This document shows, piece after piece, positions 11,645-22,665 of a stretch of 64,000 bases of DNA. The stretch covers positions 4,178,001-4,242,000 of the forward strand of contig OX637393.1 in NCBI GenBank assembly GCA_951799425.1, read 5' to 3'. A model generated the notes under the pieces. The model was not told the DNA's origin. It made no database searches and saw only the letters and a list, made by a program, of their open reading frames with translations. The DNA comes from Ilex aquifolium. Lineage: Eukaryota; Streptophyta; Magnoliopsida; Aquifoliales; Aquifoliaceae. The translations under genes were made by a program, and so were the position numbers. The stretch's first letter is position 1. The number at the start of each line of letters is the position of its first letter.

Positions 11645-12854
11645 CTAAGATGTTGGATAGGAAGAATCCATAGCAATCCCACAGAGGCCTTCTTTGACTT
11701 CGATATCTCTTTGCATCATTATGTATCCTTCCTCTCCCCAACTAGTGCCCCATGAGTTCTTGACTAACCAATACTTTGTCCCATCAGCAGTAGTCCCATA
11801 CCCAACTGCCGTAACACCATGATCTAAATCGGTTCCACAATCTCCTGTGAAAACCCCGCTTGAGTAAAATTGGAACGCAGCTCCACTTGCATCAATGGAA
11901 ACAAAAATTGGTTGATTAGCCACAGCCTTCAATAGAGCCTTCTCACTCTTGGCGGGAACATTCTCATAACCCTTAATCTTGGCAGCATGAGAAGCTTCTT
12001 CCTTAGTGTTCCAAGTTCCATCAGTTCCCTTGTATGGATAAGTTGATTCGGTGGCAATGCCTTTGTTCTTCACAATAAATTCAAACCCATATTCCATTAA
12101 ACCACCCTCACATCCTGTATCTTCACCGGCTATGTCACAGTCCACTAGCTCCTGTTCGGACAGTGAGATCAATTTACCAGTGGTAAGTTTGGTTATTCCT
12201 TCCGTGGCTGCTATGGTTGAAAACGCCCAACAACTTCCTGTTCATAAAGAGTAGTAGTGAGATAAAATTTATGGAAAGCCACTGCTTAATATAGGAATGG
12301 TCAGATATAGTCAGTTTCACCACGTATTTGGAAAGACTGTTTCTATAAGTATGAAAAACTATATATGTATTTAAAAATGGTATTTGCAGAGTAAGTTGAG
12401 AAAAGAGGTATTGCTTACCACATTGACCTTGATCCTTAATAGGGGTAACATCTCCTTTCTTCCTCCAGTCCATGCTAGTTGGTACTGCAGTTACATTTTC
12501 ATACTTAAATGAAGTAGTTTTCAGTGACTTTCGATTGGATGGCATCTTGAGTCCATTGCGAGAGGCCTTAAACTCCTCATTTGTCTGGTCTACAAATTCG
12601 TTGATGCTCAACTTGTAAGGTCGATTCCCAGCGCTGTTGAAAGATTCTATGAACTCCACGTTCTCCTTGAATATCATGAGACGTATTTCCTTCTCTGCAA
12701 TGTTCTTGTAAACACGTCCATAGCGAGCCATCCATTGCTCATGTCTCTCCGAGATGGATGCTTCAGGTAGTGTGCGGGATGCAGCCTGAGAAGCCCACAT
12801 TCCGAGTATTATCAATGTTGCAGCGATGAATTTTGTTTCGAGTGATGAAGCCAT
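11645..12854 (-). CDS. Gene C, block 1: SAG12/SAG39-like cysteine protease, Cys to Trp change
   Basis: Exons 12854-12419 and 12237-11645, 181-bp GT-AG intron in phase 1, 342 residues. It has a signal peptide, an ERFNIN prodomain (the GNFD part reads NEFVD), oxyanion Gln, catalytic C148 in GSCWAFS, H285 in DLDHG and N306 in NSWG, and ends YPTS. Unusually, C221 (equivalent to papain Cys95, partner of the Cys in VDCD) is Trp: TGTGG at the codon near 12011 where block 3 has TGC. One disulphide is therefore lost and a free cysteine remains. The first exon resembles A and the second resembles B (see findings). The frame, splice sites and catalytic residues are intact, so a protein is possible, but its fold stability is doubtful. 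Confidence 0.88.
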
Positions 12855-13085
12855 TCTGTGCTAATTGAATGGCGATAACTATGATTTTTCTTCCTGCTGA
12901 ATATGGAAGCACACTCATCTGCTTATATAGAAGATGCATCTGCTGCATTGAAGTTTTGTTCTCACAAAGTTCCATGTGATATAGATGTGCTGTAAGTGAA
13001 AGGCTCTACTCCGTGGCTTGCTGGGCAATTTGCGACGACTTGGACAACCCGGCGGTGTACCATAAACGCTGCCATTGAAGCTTAA
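12855..13085 (-). promoter_or_regulatory. Gene C core promoter
   Basis: TATATAA at 12923-12929, 70 nt upstream of the ATG, beside GATGCATCT; then CTCACAAAG, CATGTGATATA, CTCCGTGGCTTGCTG and GCCATTGAAG. Closest to the A promoter. Confidence 0.65.
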
Positions 13086-15295
13086 AATTGTTTTTAGTTT
13101 CTTCCAAATTAGTACTACAATGGACAGGCAGAATCAAAACATCCAAGCTTGTCTTATTAACTTGTTATGTGCCAGTTAGTAACATCAATTATTTATAATC
13201 CTAATACTACTATGAGAAGGTCCAATCTCTTGTTCTTATGAAATTATTTGTCTATATTTTTTTGGATTTTCCTATGTCTTTACCTCAAATTAGTATACGT
13301 CTGAAGAACAACATGACTCAATTTAGTATTCTTTGGTACTTGTTACTTAGAGCATTAATTTTTGGAACTGAGTTCAAGAAGAACTTTGTTTTGATTGTGG
13401 CTGTTTGGTGTGCCAGAATCCCCTAATCGTTTTTAAGTTTAGAATATGAAAAACATACACAAATGTAATGCAAAGTCTCCGATTATAAAATGATTCTGAG
13501 TGTTGGCCGATTTTGTTATGATTTCACTGAGTTCTTTCCAATTAGACACATTCCGTTCCGAGACCAATAGATGTTCCGTGAAAACTATGTGTCTCACTCG
13601 ACTTGAGATTGACTTGGAGAAATTCGATTCATCCGAACCATCACTACGCGATGTCATGATACCATCATCGCAACCTCGATATCTCATCATGCCCAATTTT
13701 TTCTATCTAGCATTTCGTGTTCATCGGCTGGTATCACAACTTTGAGCCATGCCTCGTAATCTAGTGGAGCCCTTTGATAGAAAACTCTATACCACCCTAT
13801 CGTGAATAGTTGTAACTGATCATTTGTAAGGTATAACTAAATTCTCAATAATAGTTATTTTTGGTACCAACTATTCATTTGTAAGGTATAACTAAATTCT
13901 CAATAATAGTTATTTTTGGTATAGTACCAAAAAAACCATTTCGGTATCATATGAAACCTCAGAAGGTCCAATATGTTATTCATACAAAATCACTTTTTAT
14001 GTATTTTGGATTATTCTTATGTCTTTAGGTTAATTTCCTAGATCATTTTACAATCTTTTAGTACATGCCTGATTATTTTTAAAATAAAACACAGTCTTGC
14101 TCTAATCTAGGTGACTTACAATTGAAATAACTCGTACCCATTCCAAAACAATAGCACTTCCAAGGAAGTGCTGATAATCGAGTCAGGCTATTCGAGCTCG
14201 GCTTGTATAGGGTTTGTTAAACTAGTCGAGCTCGAACATTTTTTTAAGTTCGTTTAAAAAACGGGCATAAAAATCTCGACTCGAACTCGTAAAGTTCGGC
14301 TTGTTTATAAGTAAAGCTTGACTCAAACTCTGGTTCGGGCTTGACTTGTTTTCTAAACGAACTGAACTTGAACAATTTTTTAAACTCGTTTAAAAAAAAT
14401 AAGTTCGACAGTCTCGGCTCGATTATTAGGAGTTTTAAACCTCGCCTGTTGATTTTAGCGGAAGAAGTGCTAAGCCGAGGCCCACAGCAGTTGGTATCAT
14501 TGAAAATAATAACACCTTACCATGGTTCGATATGGTGCCCAACACTCTCTCACTTTATCTTTGCGAACGATGTTCTAAGAGACCAAATTTGACTTTGCTT
14601 CGTATTCGCACTTCTGTTGTATGCAAATGAACAAAAAGGAAACGAAAAATTAACCATATATGATGGATCAACTAGACACTCGCAAGACTTTCTTAATAAT
14701 AAAGGAAGAGGAAGCTTGTGTAAATTCCATGGAATAAGGATCCATCCTATTCATGGTGATTCTGTAGATATTTCATTGTGAAAATGGGACTCCTGTTCAA
14801 GTTTAAGTTCACAACATGAAGCAAGAAAGAGAATCAGTCATGCTTGACCTCACGCTTTTCAACGTCAAAGTGTATTTGCAAAACACCTTTGAATGAAAAA
14901 CATTAAATCGTGTTTTGTAGACATACTTTCTAATTAACGCTTTCATAAAAATTACCATAGATTCAAAAACTATATCATTACTCTTTTTAGTAATGTCTAT
15001 TCGCTATTTCCCAACCAACTTGATGAATAAGGAACCAAGCAGTCGATCATTTACCGCACCTCAAATTTGAAACCAAAAATATCTGGTGATCGAAAACAAA
15101 CTGCCTTTTTTTTCTTAACCTGCCAAAAAACTCATCATGAAATACTCATAACAATTGAGAACAAACAAAGGGAATGATATGAGAAATCCAAAAAACTCAT
15201 CCATCTGCAGTTTGATGGTAGTTACATAATAGGATATAAGGCTGGCCCCCAGCCCGCCTCCACAGCGACAACTGGCTCGTGTACTGAGTTGCTCT
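13086..15295. other. Spacer between C and D
   Basis: No gene seen. 13310-13800 repeats part of the spacer near 1140-1640. 14150-14460 is rich in GAGCTCG, TTCGGCTTG and CTCGTTTAA words in both orientations, typical of a dispersed plant element, but I see no clear ends. 14635-14785 matches 6605-6765. Most of this spacer is deleted in block 3. Confidence 0.6.
13821..13922. repeat. Two-unit 55-bp tandem repeat
   Basis: CATTTGTAAGGTATAACTAA begins at 13821 and again at 13876, each followed by the same ATTCTCAATAATAGTTATTT run. The same pair exists near 34393-34494. Confidence 0.85.
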
Positions 15296-16896
15296 TTATG
15301 CAGTAGGATATATAGCATTCATTGTAATGCCACACATACCTTCTTTGTTAGCAACATCTCTTTGCAATCTAATGTACCCATTCTCTCCCCAACCTCTGCA
15401 CCCCATGAATTTTTGCATATCCAGAACTTAGTATCGTCTTTACTTGTCCCATATCCAACTGTTGGGATAGCATGAATTATGTTCAGTCCCACAATGACCA
15501 GTTACAACAGCGCTCAAGTAAAATTGGAAATGACTAGGATCGACACTAATTGAGACCAGTTGATTGGCCACAGCTGCTAGTAGCGCCGCCACATCATTGG
15601 AGGGAACTTTTTCATAGCCTCTGATCTTGGCTGCTATGGCCGACATCATATTGGCGTTGCAAGTTGCCTCTGTGTCTGTGGTTCTATAGGGGTAAGCCTT
15701 TTCAGTTGTGAGGCCTTTGTTTCGTATAACAAAGTCGAAAGCATGTTGCACTGAACTGCTGTGACAGCCATTTTGAAAACCATCACAGTCAATGATATGT
15801 TGCTCAGACAACGAAATCAAATGACCGGTTTTGATTTGAGTAATTCCTTCCATAGCTGCCACAGCTGAAAATATCCAGCAACATCCTGTGCACAAATCAT
15901 TTAGAGAAGAGAGTGAATGAGTGACAAGAAATTGAAAATGGAAGTTGGATGTATAGGTTCTCAATTTAGGGTGGTAATTGAGACGGGCTTGTTTAGGTTC
16001 ATTTTATCGACTCCCCAAACAGTACTATAAGAATCGTTACTGAACATCCCCTTGTAATTGTACATAGCAATAACATATTTTGGTTCAGGCATTTGCTCAT
16101 ATAATCTCACTGAAGAATGAGCCATTTTCATTGTTATTGTTCCGACTGTTAAAATTATGTCTCTTGAGCCAGCTCAATTACCTAGCTTAGATTTGTGCTC
16201 AAAAACTTGGCTCGATAAAAACTTTCTTTCATTGAGTCGAAACTATTCAATTTCTCGCCAAAAAATTCCAAATATTAAATATTAGAGCTTAAAAATCAGT
16301 CCAAATGGTCTCTTTCTCAACAAAAGTTGCCCAAACAACGTGTAATAAATTTTAAATCAAGTACTAGAAGATGAATGTTTTTAAAAATCTGTTGGAGAAG
16401 AGTGTGATGGAGAACTGTCCATGGTTTGGAGCTATATAGTGAAACAATCCAGGGGATTATTTGAAAATTAACATTAGAGTTACTTATAGAGATGAAGCTA
16501 TTCAAGTCGAGCCAAACCTACTCTTAAGTTGGTAGGATTCGACTAATTTGCAAAACTAATATTAAAGTCAAATCACAATTAATCTTATTAACTTTATAAG
16601 TTGATTGAGTCTCAACGAGATAAATCTGAGTCATGTTGAGATCATTTATCTTACCACATTGACGTTGGCTCTTCACGAGAGTGACAGCTCCTCTCCTTCT
16701 CCAATCCATACTAGGTGGCACTGCCCTCACATTTCTATACCTAAATGGCGATTTAGGCGATATTTGATACGATTGAATCAAGTTGCCAGTATGAGAGGCA
16801 ATGAATTCTTCATTACTTAAGTCTGCAAATTCATTGACAGCAAGCTTGTAAGTTTGATTTCCAACTCTATTGAAACCTTCTATGTACTTCACATTG
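15296..16896 (-). pseudogene. Gene D, block 1: decayed cysteine protease pseudogene
   Basis: Exon 1 remnant 16896-16655 covers only the later part of the I29 prodomain (NVKYIEGFN onward, NEFADLSNEEF) and the mature N terminus up to QRQC. The signal peptide and first half of the prodomain are absent because the 2.1-kb inverted-repeat element starts at 16897. A 769-bp GT-AG intron follows. Exon 2 (15885-15296) keeps the catalytic Cys (CCWIFS) and ends YPTA, but one extra base after GTE shifts the frame two codons before the catalytic His, so the predicted frame ends in WIWDK; a second frame resumes with HAIPTVGYG. D is the most diverged paralogue. Confidence 0.9.
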
Positions 16897-19012
16897 GAGC
16901 TTTTACCCCAACTCATGGGTTATAAAAAAATATACCCAAAAGAGGGTTGTTTTCAAAGTATTTCTCAAACCCAAGCACTTTTAAAAAAGTCATTTGGAAT
17001 GACCTTTTTTAGACCAAAAAACGTTAGTTGAAATAACGTTTTTAGGCAAAAACGTCAAATCAACAGATTTTTTTGTTACAAGATAAAAGCCATATAACAC
17101 AACTAAAAACGTCAATTGGACTGACGTTTTTAGTGGAGGGGGTGTGGTTGGACATAAAAGGGAGTGGTCTGATACATGGACAAGAAGCTGACCCACATAT
17201 TGACCGGTAATAGTATTTTGTTTTGGAGGAATGACACTTTAGAAGCTAAAAGTATTTTAGATTCTCAATTCATACCCTAAAAAATTAACATTCTCAAATA
17301 GCCCCTTGAATCACATAAAAAGTTGTAAATGTACTACATTCTGATAGAATTGAGTATGAAATAATGTACAAATAATTGAGCATAAACATGGAAATTAAAC
17401 ATGATGATTTCACACAAAATTATCAGAAAAAGAAACATATTTGTTGTTTTGAATCACATTATGAACTTTTTATTAGATTAATGCTACACTCTAAAAGATG
17501 TCAATAGAAGATCTAAATATATTTCAGGTACAAAGTCTCATTTGCCCTTTTGTTTTTCCATAGACCTATGGCTTATTACTCAGTACTAGACTTACTACCT
17601 ACTACATCGCAGGGTTGGTGGCAATCATCAGCCAAAAACTGATCAGTTGATCTGCAAAACACCCATGTAGGAGAGGAGGGAGAGACAGAGAGAGATAAGG
17701 GAGAGAGAAAGGTTTGGCTGTTGTTTATACTGTTGCTATCGAGCACTAAACTTGCTTAGCATTTAATTAGGTTAGTTATCAAGAGATTTTTGATTTATAT
17801 TAGATTCGGTAAAGGAAGAAGCTTAGAAGGGTTCTTTGATGGCAAGAAATTTGGAAATTTTGGTTTAAATTGGTTTAGCTTGGAGTTGAAGAAGGGAGGT
17901 TGACAAAAAAAGACAGGAGAGTGGAAGAAATAAAAAAAATAATATTGAGAAGATGGTGTAGTTTGGTGTTGCTTAAGGAATTGGAAGATTGAAAACTTCG
18001 ACGCCACAACGTTTCCAAAGTGGAGAATGTCTCTATGTGCCTATATGTGTGTGTATATGAAGTTGACTGCGTGTGTTACTGTTTATGATATTTATGCTTA
18101 AATCACAATGACAACCCTTATTGTTTATGCTATTTTCACTACACCCTTTCCTATTTATGGAATTATATTGCACATCTTAGGATGTGATATCTTGTAACGG
18201 ATTCCCCCTTCAATCAGGATATTTTACCCTTACGTGAAAAAAAAAAACTATTATTTGACCGTTATGCTTTTGTTGTTTTAGTCAAAATTGAGCTATCATC
18301 AATACAAAATGATAATAAAGGTTAGTAGATTTTTTTTTTCTTAATTTGGCAGACAAATATTTTGATAGATTTTTGGGAAAATGTTTAGAAGATTCTTTTT
18401 GGTAAATATATTTTATGAATCGAATAAAGAAGTAAACTTTGGAACTTATAAACTTTATTTTTTGGCAATTGATAGATCGACAATCCAATTTTGTCTATAA
18501 GAGCAAAACTTTGACTGATTGACTCTAGATCTAACTAGACAACTTTGTCTATAAGAGAAAAAGAATATGTTACAATACTGATTTTCTTACTTGAGGGTTA
18601 AATGGGTGGTTCAAGTCATTAAATTTGATTAAATCTGACACAATGGAGAATCTGTGATTAAGAGGTCTATTGTAATTCCTAAAAACAAGAGGGGATGCAC
18701 TGAAAATGTCAAAAAGTAAAAGGGATGTGGTTGTAATTAGACCACCCCCTTTTTATGTCCAACCACACCCCTCCACTAAAAAGTCAGATGGACCAACGTT
18801 TTTAGGTGTGTTACATGACTTTTATCCTGCAACAAAAAACGTCAGTTGGTTTGACCTTTTTGCCTAAAAACGTTACTCTTACTAACGTCTTTTGGTCTAA
18901 AAACGGCATTCCAAATGACGTTTTTAAAAGTGTCTGAATTTGAAAAATACTTTGAAAACAACCCTCTACTGAGTATATTTTTGTACAACCCCATGGGTTG
19001 GGATAAAAGCTC
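16897..19012. mobile_element. 2.1-kb element with ~275-bp terminal inverted repeats, block 1
   Basis: The left end starts GAGCTTTTACCCCAAC (16897) and the right end is its inverted counterpart (GAGCTTTTATCCCAAC reading back from 19012). Similarity runs about 275 bp, to 17172 and back to 18737. Both repeats carry several ACGTC...GACGT imperfect palindromes. The centre holds a GA-rich tract (17670-17710) and no transposase. No target duplication is visible. It is probably a non-autonomous Mutator-like or similar element; the family is not certain. Confidence 0.8.
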
Positions 19013-19046
19013 GTTTTGTGCTTATGTTGGTGGCTTTGGGTGACAA

Positions 19047-21620
19047 TGTGAGATCCCAAATTTTTAGAAGTAGTTTAAGCATAATTATGTGGGCTAAATT
19101 GTAATTGTGTGAAATTATTAAAGGGTTAATTAAATTAAATTTTTCATAGCCATGATGTATGTGAACATACATTGGGTAGGTGGACCCCGTTAGTGAGGTA
19201 TGACTGAGACCTATGTATAGAATTTCATGTATGGAAAAGTAGTGGGTTGATTTTGAAATCATTTAAAGACTTGGGAGGAGGCAAGCGTAAATAACCAATT
19301 AAAATGGAACACCTTTACAGGTGTTGGCAAAAAAAAAAAAAAAAAGAGAAGAAAAAGTGAGTTATCTTATGTCAGGTGGGTGTGTGCATGCATGCCGTGT
19401 GTGTGTGCATGCCATGTGTGGGTGTGTGTGTTTTATGGTGTGAAGTGTGTGTTTAAAATATAAAAAAAACAGTGTGTGTCTGTTTGCTTTGGGGAGAAAC
19501 GGTGAGAAAGGGAAGGCGAGCAAGGGAGGAAGAAAGGAAAAAAAAAAAAAAACAACAACAACAAAGGCCAAGACTTCCTTTACACTTAGAAGTCTCGGCA
19601 AAGAGAGGAAGACAAGGTTTTGGCTTGGAGAAGAAAGAAGGGAAGAAGAAGAAGAAAAAGAAAGGGTTGGAAAGAATTCAATGTGAGAAAATTTGGGGGT
19701 TTGGATATGGATCCCCATTTAAGGTAAGAAATAGCATGTCTTTTGTTACATTTCCATAGCTATATGGGAATAAATTAAATGCAAAAATAATTTTTTAGCT
19801 ATGCATTTCATAGGATTAAACAATAATAGTGTACGAGTGATTTTAATTCACTGAAGTGTTGAATTGTTATTTATGTCGTCAAAGATTTCAATGGAATTCT
19901 TGTAAAAAGAAATATTATTGGATAATCTCTAAAATTAATGAATTTTATGTTATAGGAAAATTTGGGCCGAGTAGATTATTTTATTTGGTAAATTTACCCG
20001 GTTGAATAGGTTGTTATACTCCAGGCGAGTTGATTATTTTAAGTAGATTATTTCAATTGGTTCGAGTTGATTATTTTAATTAGTTCGAGTTGATTATTTT
20101 AATTGAGATTTTAAGGCAATTATCAAGGATTCGTAGAGCATATTATGATTTATTTCTAGTTAGGAAATTACTCTATAATAGTGAAGTTAGCCTCTGTATA
20201 TAATTAACGTGGAAATAATTTAAATACTAAAAATATTAATAGCGATCCACTCGAGCTTAGGAAAGAGATTGATCGGGTCTTATAACATATAAATTATGTT
20301 GGAGTAAGTGTGATTATGCACATATAAATTAAGTATTGAGGACATTAACGGATTCATGGAGAATGCTTGAATGCAATTATAATTATATGTGTGGTAGGGT
20401 CAGAAATATCTACATCAAGGAACGTCTCGCTAAAGGACCCGGCAAAGGGAATCGACATCGATGTAGATTTTTACTCGAGGTAGGTGCACTACCCTACATC
20501 TTTTATTTGATAAATATTTAAGTTTGGTTTAAATGTTTTTGAGATGATTTTTGTTTAGATTTAACAGCTTAGTGATGTGATAATGTTGTTCAATGGAAAT
20601 TGACTAAACGACGAAGTAATTCTTTTTGGCTTGGGTTGATTGTGTAATGGAATATGTGCATACGACACGAGTTGACTGTCTAGGTGGTTAACTTACTTCT
20701 GTCTGAACGTGATTCATCCTTACTACGAGATAGACATTATGAAAAATAATTGTTGGATACAAGTTGTCTTCGTGACAGGAACTAAGTGTTCGATTTTGAG
20801 TTGTCTACGTGACAGAAACTAAGTGTTCGATTTCGAGTGGTCTTCGTGACAGGAACTAAGTGTTTGATTTCGAATTGTCTACGTGACAGGAACTAAGTAT
20901 TCGATTTTGAGTTGTCTTCGTGATAGGAACTAAGTGTTCGATTTTGTGTTGTCTACATGGCAGGAAGAAATAAAATGACTATAAGTCATCCAAAATGATG
21001 TGAACTAAATGTTTGGTATGGATCATCTATGTGATGGAAATTAGCGATGTGCTTCGAATTGTCCACGTGACGGAATATTAGTTATGTGTTTCGAGTCGTC
21101 TAAGTGACGAGAATTTTTATGGTGTGTGGCTTGAATTCCTTGTGTAATCGGGGGTGTGTGCGTCCAGAGGTATTCGTTGTGCAGCTTAATTTAATTATAT
21201 TGAAGTAATGATTTGTGCAGTATATTTTGTCTGTGTGGTATATACAAGTTATGTCTATGTGAAGTACACGAACAACGTGTATGTGGTGAAGTGTAATTTG
21301 AAAGTTGATAACTATTGTTTTGTTAAGGTTGTTCCTAAATTAACATAGTTTTTTTTTCCCTGTTGTGCTCATGATTAATGATCACATCTTTGCTCTCACT
21401 ATTGATATTAATGACTTTTCAGGAAAAATCGTAAAGATGCGAGGAGTTTACTGCCAAGTCTAGAGGGTTGAATGGGATGTCGTCGTGGGGTGGGGCCTTG
21501 TTTAAAGTTAAATTTTATGTGCTTCTATTTATGTATAGAAAAGTGGTAGGGATTTATGGTTGTTGTCGAGTTCTCTTTATCGTTTGAGACAAATAGTGTA
21601 CCCCGGGTTGGGGTGTTATA
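19047..21620. mobile_element. Solo LTR (gypsy-type), complete, spanning the block 1/2 junction
   Basis: Begins TGTGAGATCCC and ends GGGGTGTTATA (originally TTACA, as in the next copy), flanked by GACAA at 19042-19046 and 21621-21625. The TG...CA ends and 5-bp duplication define an LTR. At 2574 bp without any gag or pol sequence it is best read as a solo LTR left by LTR-LTR recombination. It contains a GT-rich tract near 19375-19455, a purine-rich tract near 19490-19680 and the 37-bp minisatellite. Confidence 0.85.
20764..20970. repeat. 37-bp minisatellite, second copy
   Basis: Same about 5.5-unit array as at 194-400, within the solo LTR; no length change. Confidence 0.9.
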
Positions 21621-22540
21621 GACAAAGTGACTACATTTCTATGATTTTGTTCTCTTCATGTTTTGAAACACTGCTACTAGTTACTTTCATTAATTAGGGT
21701 TGAACATGTTTTGTGCAGCTCGATTGAGGAATTTAGAGCATTGATTTTAGGAGTGGAATTATACATGAACCTTGTTTTGCTAGTGATTGTTTGGTGTTGA
21801 GAATCCCTTATGTTCTTAATTAAGTTTAGATTATGGAAAACATTCATATATGTAATGCAAGATTTCCCGTTATACCATTGTTCAAAGTGTTGGCCGATTT
21901 TGATATGATTTCACCGAGTTCTTTCTGACTCGAAATCTTTCATCCCGAGATTGATAAATGTTCCATGTAAACTACGTGTCACACTCGACTCCAGATTAAC
22001 TCAGACACAATTGAGTCGTCTGAGCCATCACTCTGCGATGTCATAATACCATTATCGTGACCTCATTATCTCCTCATGCCCAATTTTTTCTAGCATTTCG
22101 TGTGTAACGTTTGGTGTCAGAACTTTGAGGCATGCCTCGTAGTCTAGTGGAGCTCTTTGAGATAAAACTCTATACCAACCTATAATGACCTTGTTCATGC
22201 AAGCGAAGAACTTATTGAACCTCTTCTACAGCTTTGCATTTGCAGAGCCGTTTCCCATGTTAGCCATAGCATCAAATTGGATAGAACAAGGCCTTCTACC
22301 ACAATTAATATAGAATGAACGAGTTGACTCTTAGTCTATAAACAAGAGGGCTTGTCCAAATCAGTTTTAGAGATGGACCGATATGAATCTGACTAAACAT
22401 GATATTAACCCCCTACAAACGGGCGTATACACAGCACTAACAGGTATGACATGTAGAATGCAGTGTTGTTTCGAGTTTGCAGGCAATCAAGATACTGAAG
22501 AGTACGACTACAATGTATTAACTGTTCTTTGCACTGTCGA
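21621..22540. other. Spacer D-A, block 2
   Basis: No gene seen; nearly identical to 1051-1970. GACAA at 21621-21625 is the LTR target duplication. Confidence 0.7.
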
Positions 22541-22665
22541 TTTATTACATATATAAGAACTGCATTGCATTACTTATAAAGAGCTAAATGCAGCTAACAT
22601 ATAATAACACACTTCTACACCATCGTAAATAACATAATTATAATTCACCCATCATATGGTAATAT
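22541..22665 (-). promoter_or_regulatory. Gene A 3' UTR block with AATAAA, block 2
   Basis: AATAAA on the minus strand at 22541-22546; identical arrangement to block 1. Confidence 0.6.

Larger units (their letters stand above)
1..20570. repeat. Tandem segmental block 1 (genes A-B-C-D)
   Basis: The sequence at position 1 recurs at 20571 and again at 43653, and gene order, introns and transposons recur in parallel. Position 1 is only where the window starts; it falls inside a solo LTR, so the true duplication edge is not visible. Block 1 is nearly identical to block 2 over about 1.3-13 kb and less so beyond about 16 kb. It lacks the D-intron LTR of block 2 and the Copia element of block 3, and so gives the empty site for both. 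Confidence 0.97.

Noticed and set aside
12174-12854. A 226-codon single-exon version of gene C
   Set aside because: It runs through the intron; the GT-AG intron and the joined GSCWAFS active site show that the two-exon model is right.
19362-19760. Ser/Phe-rich and Lys/Glu-rich frames of 79-119 codons on both strands
   Set aside because: Low-complexity translation of the purine-rich tract of the solo LTR; frames shift between copies because A-run lengths differ.
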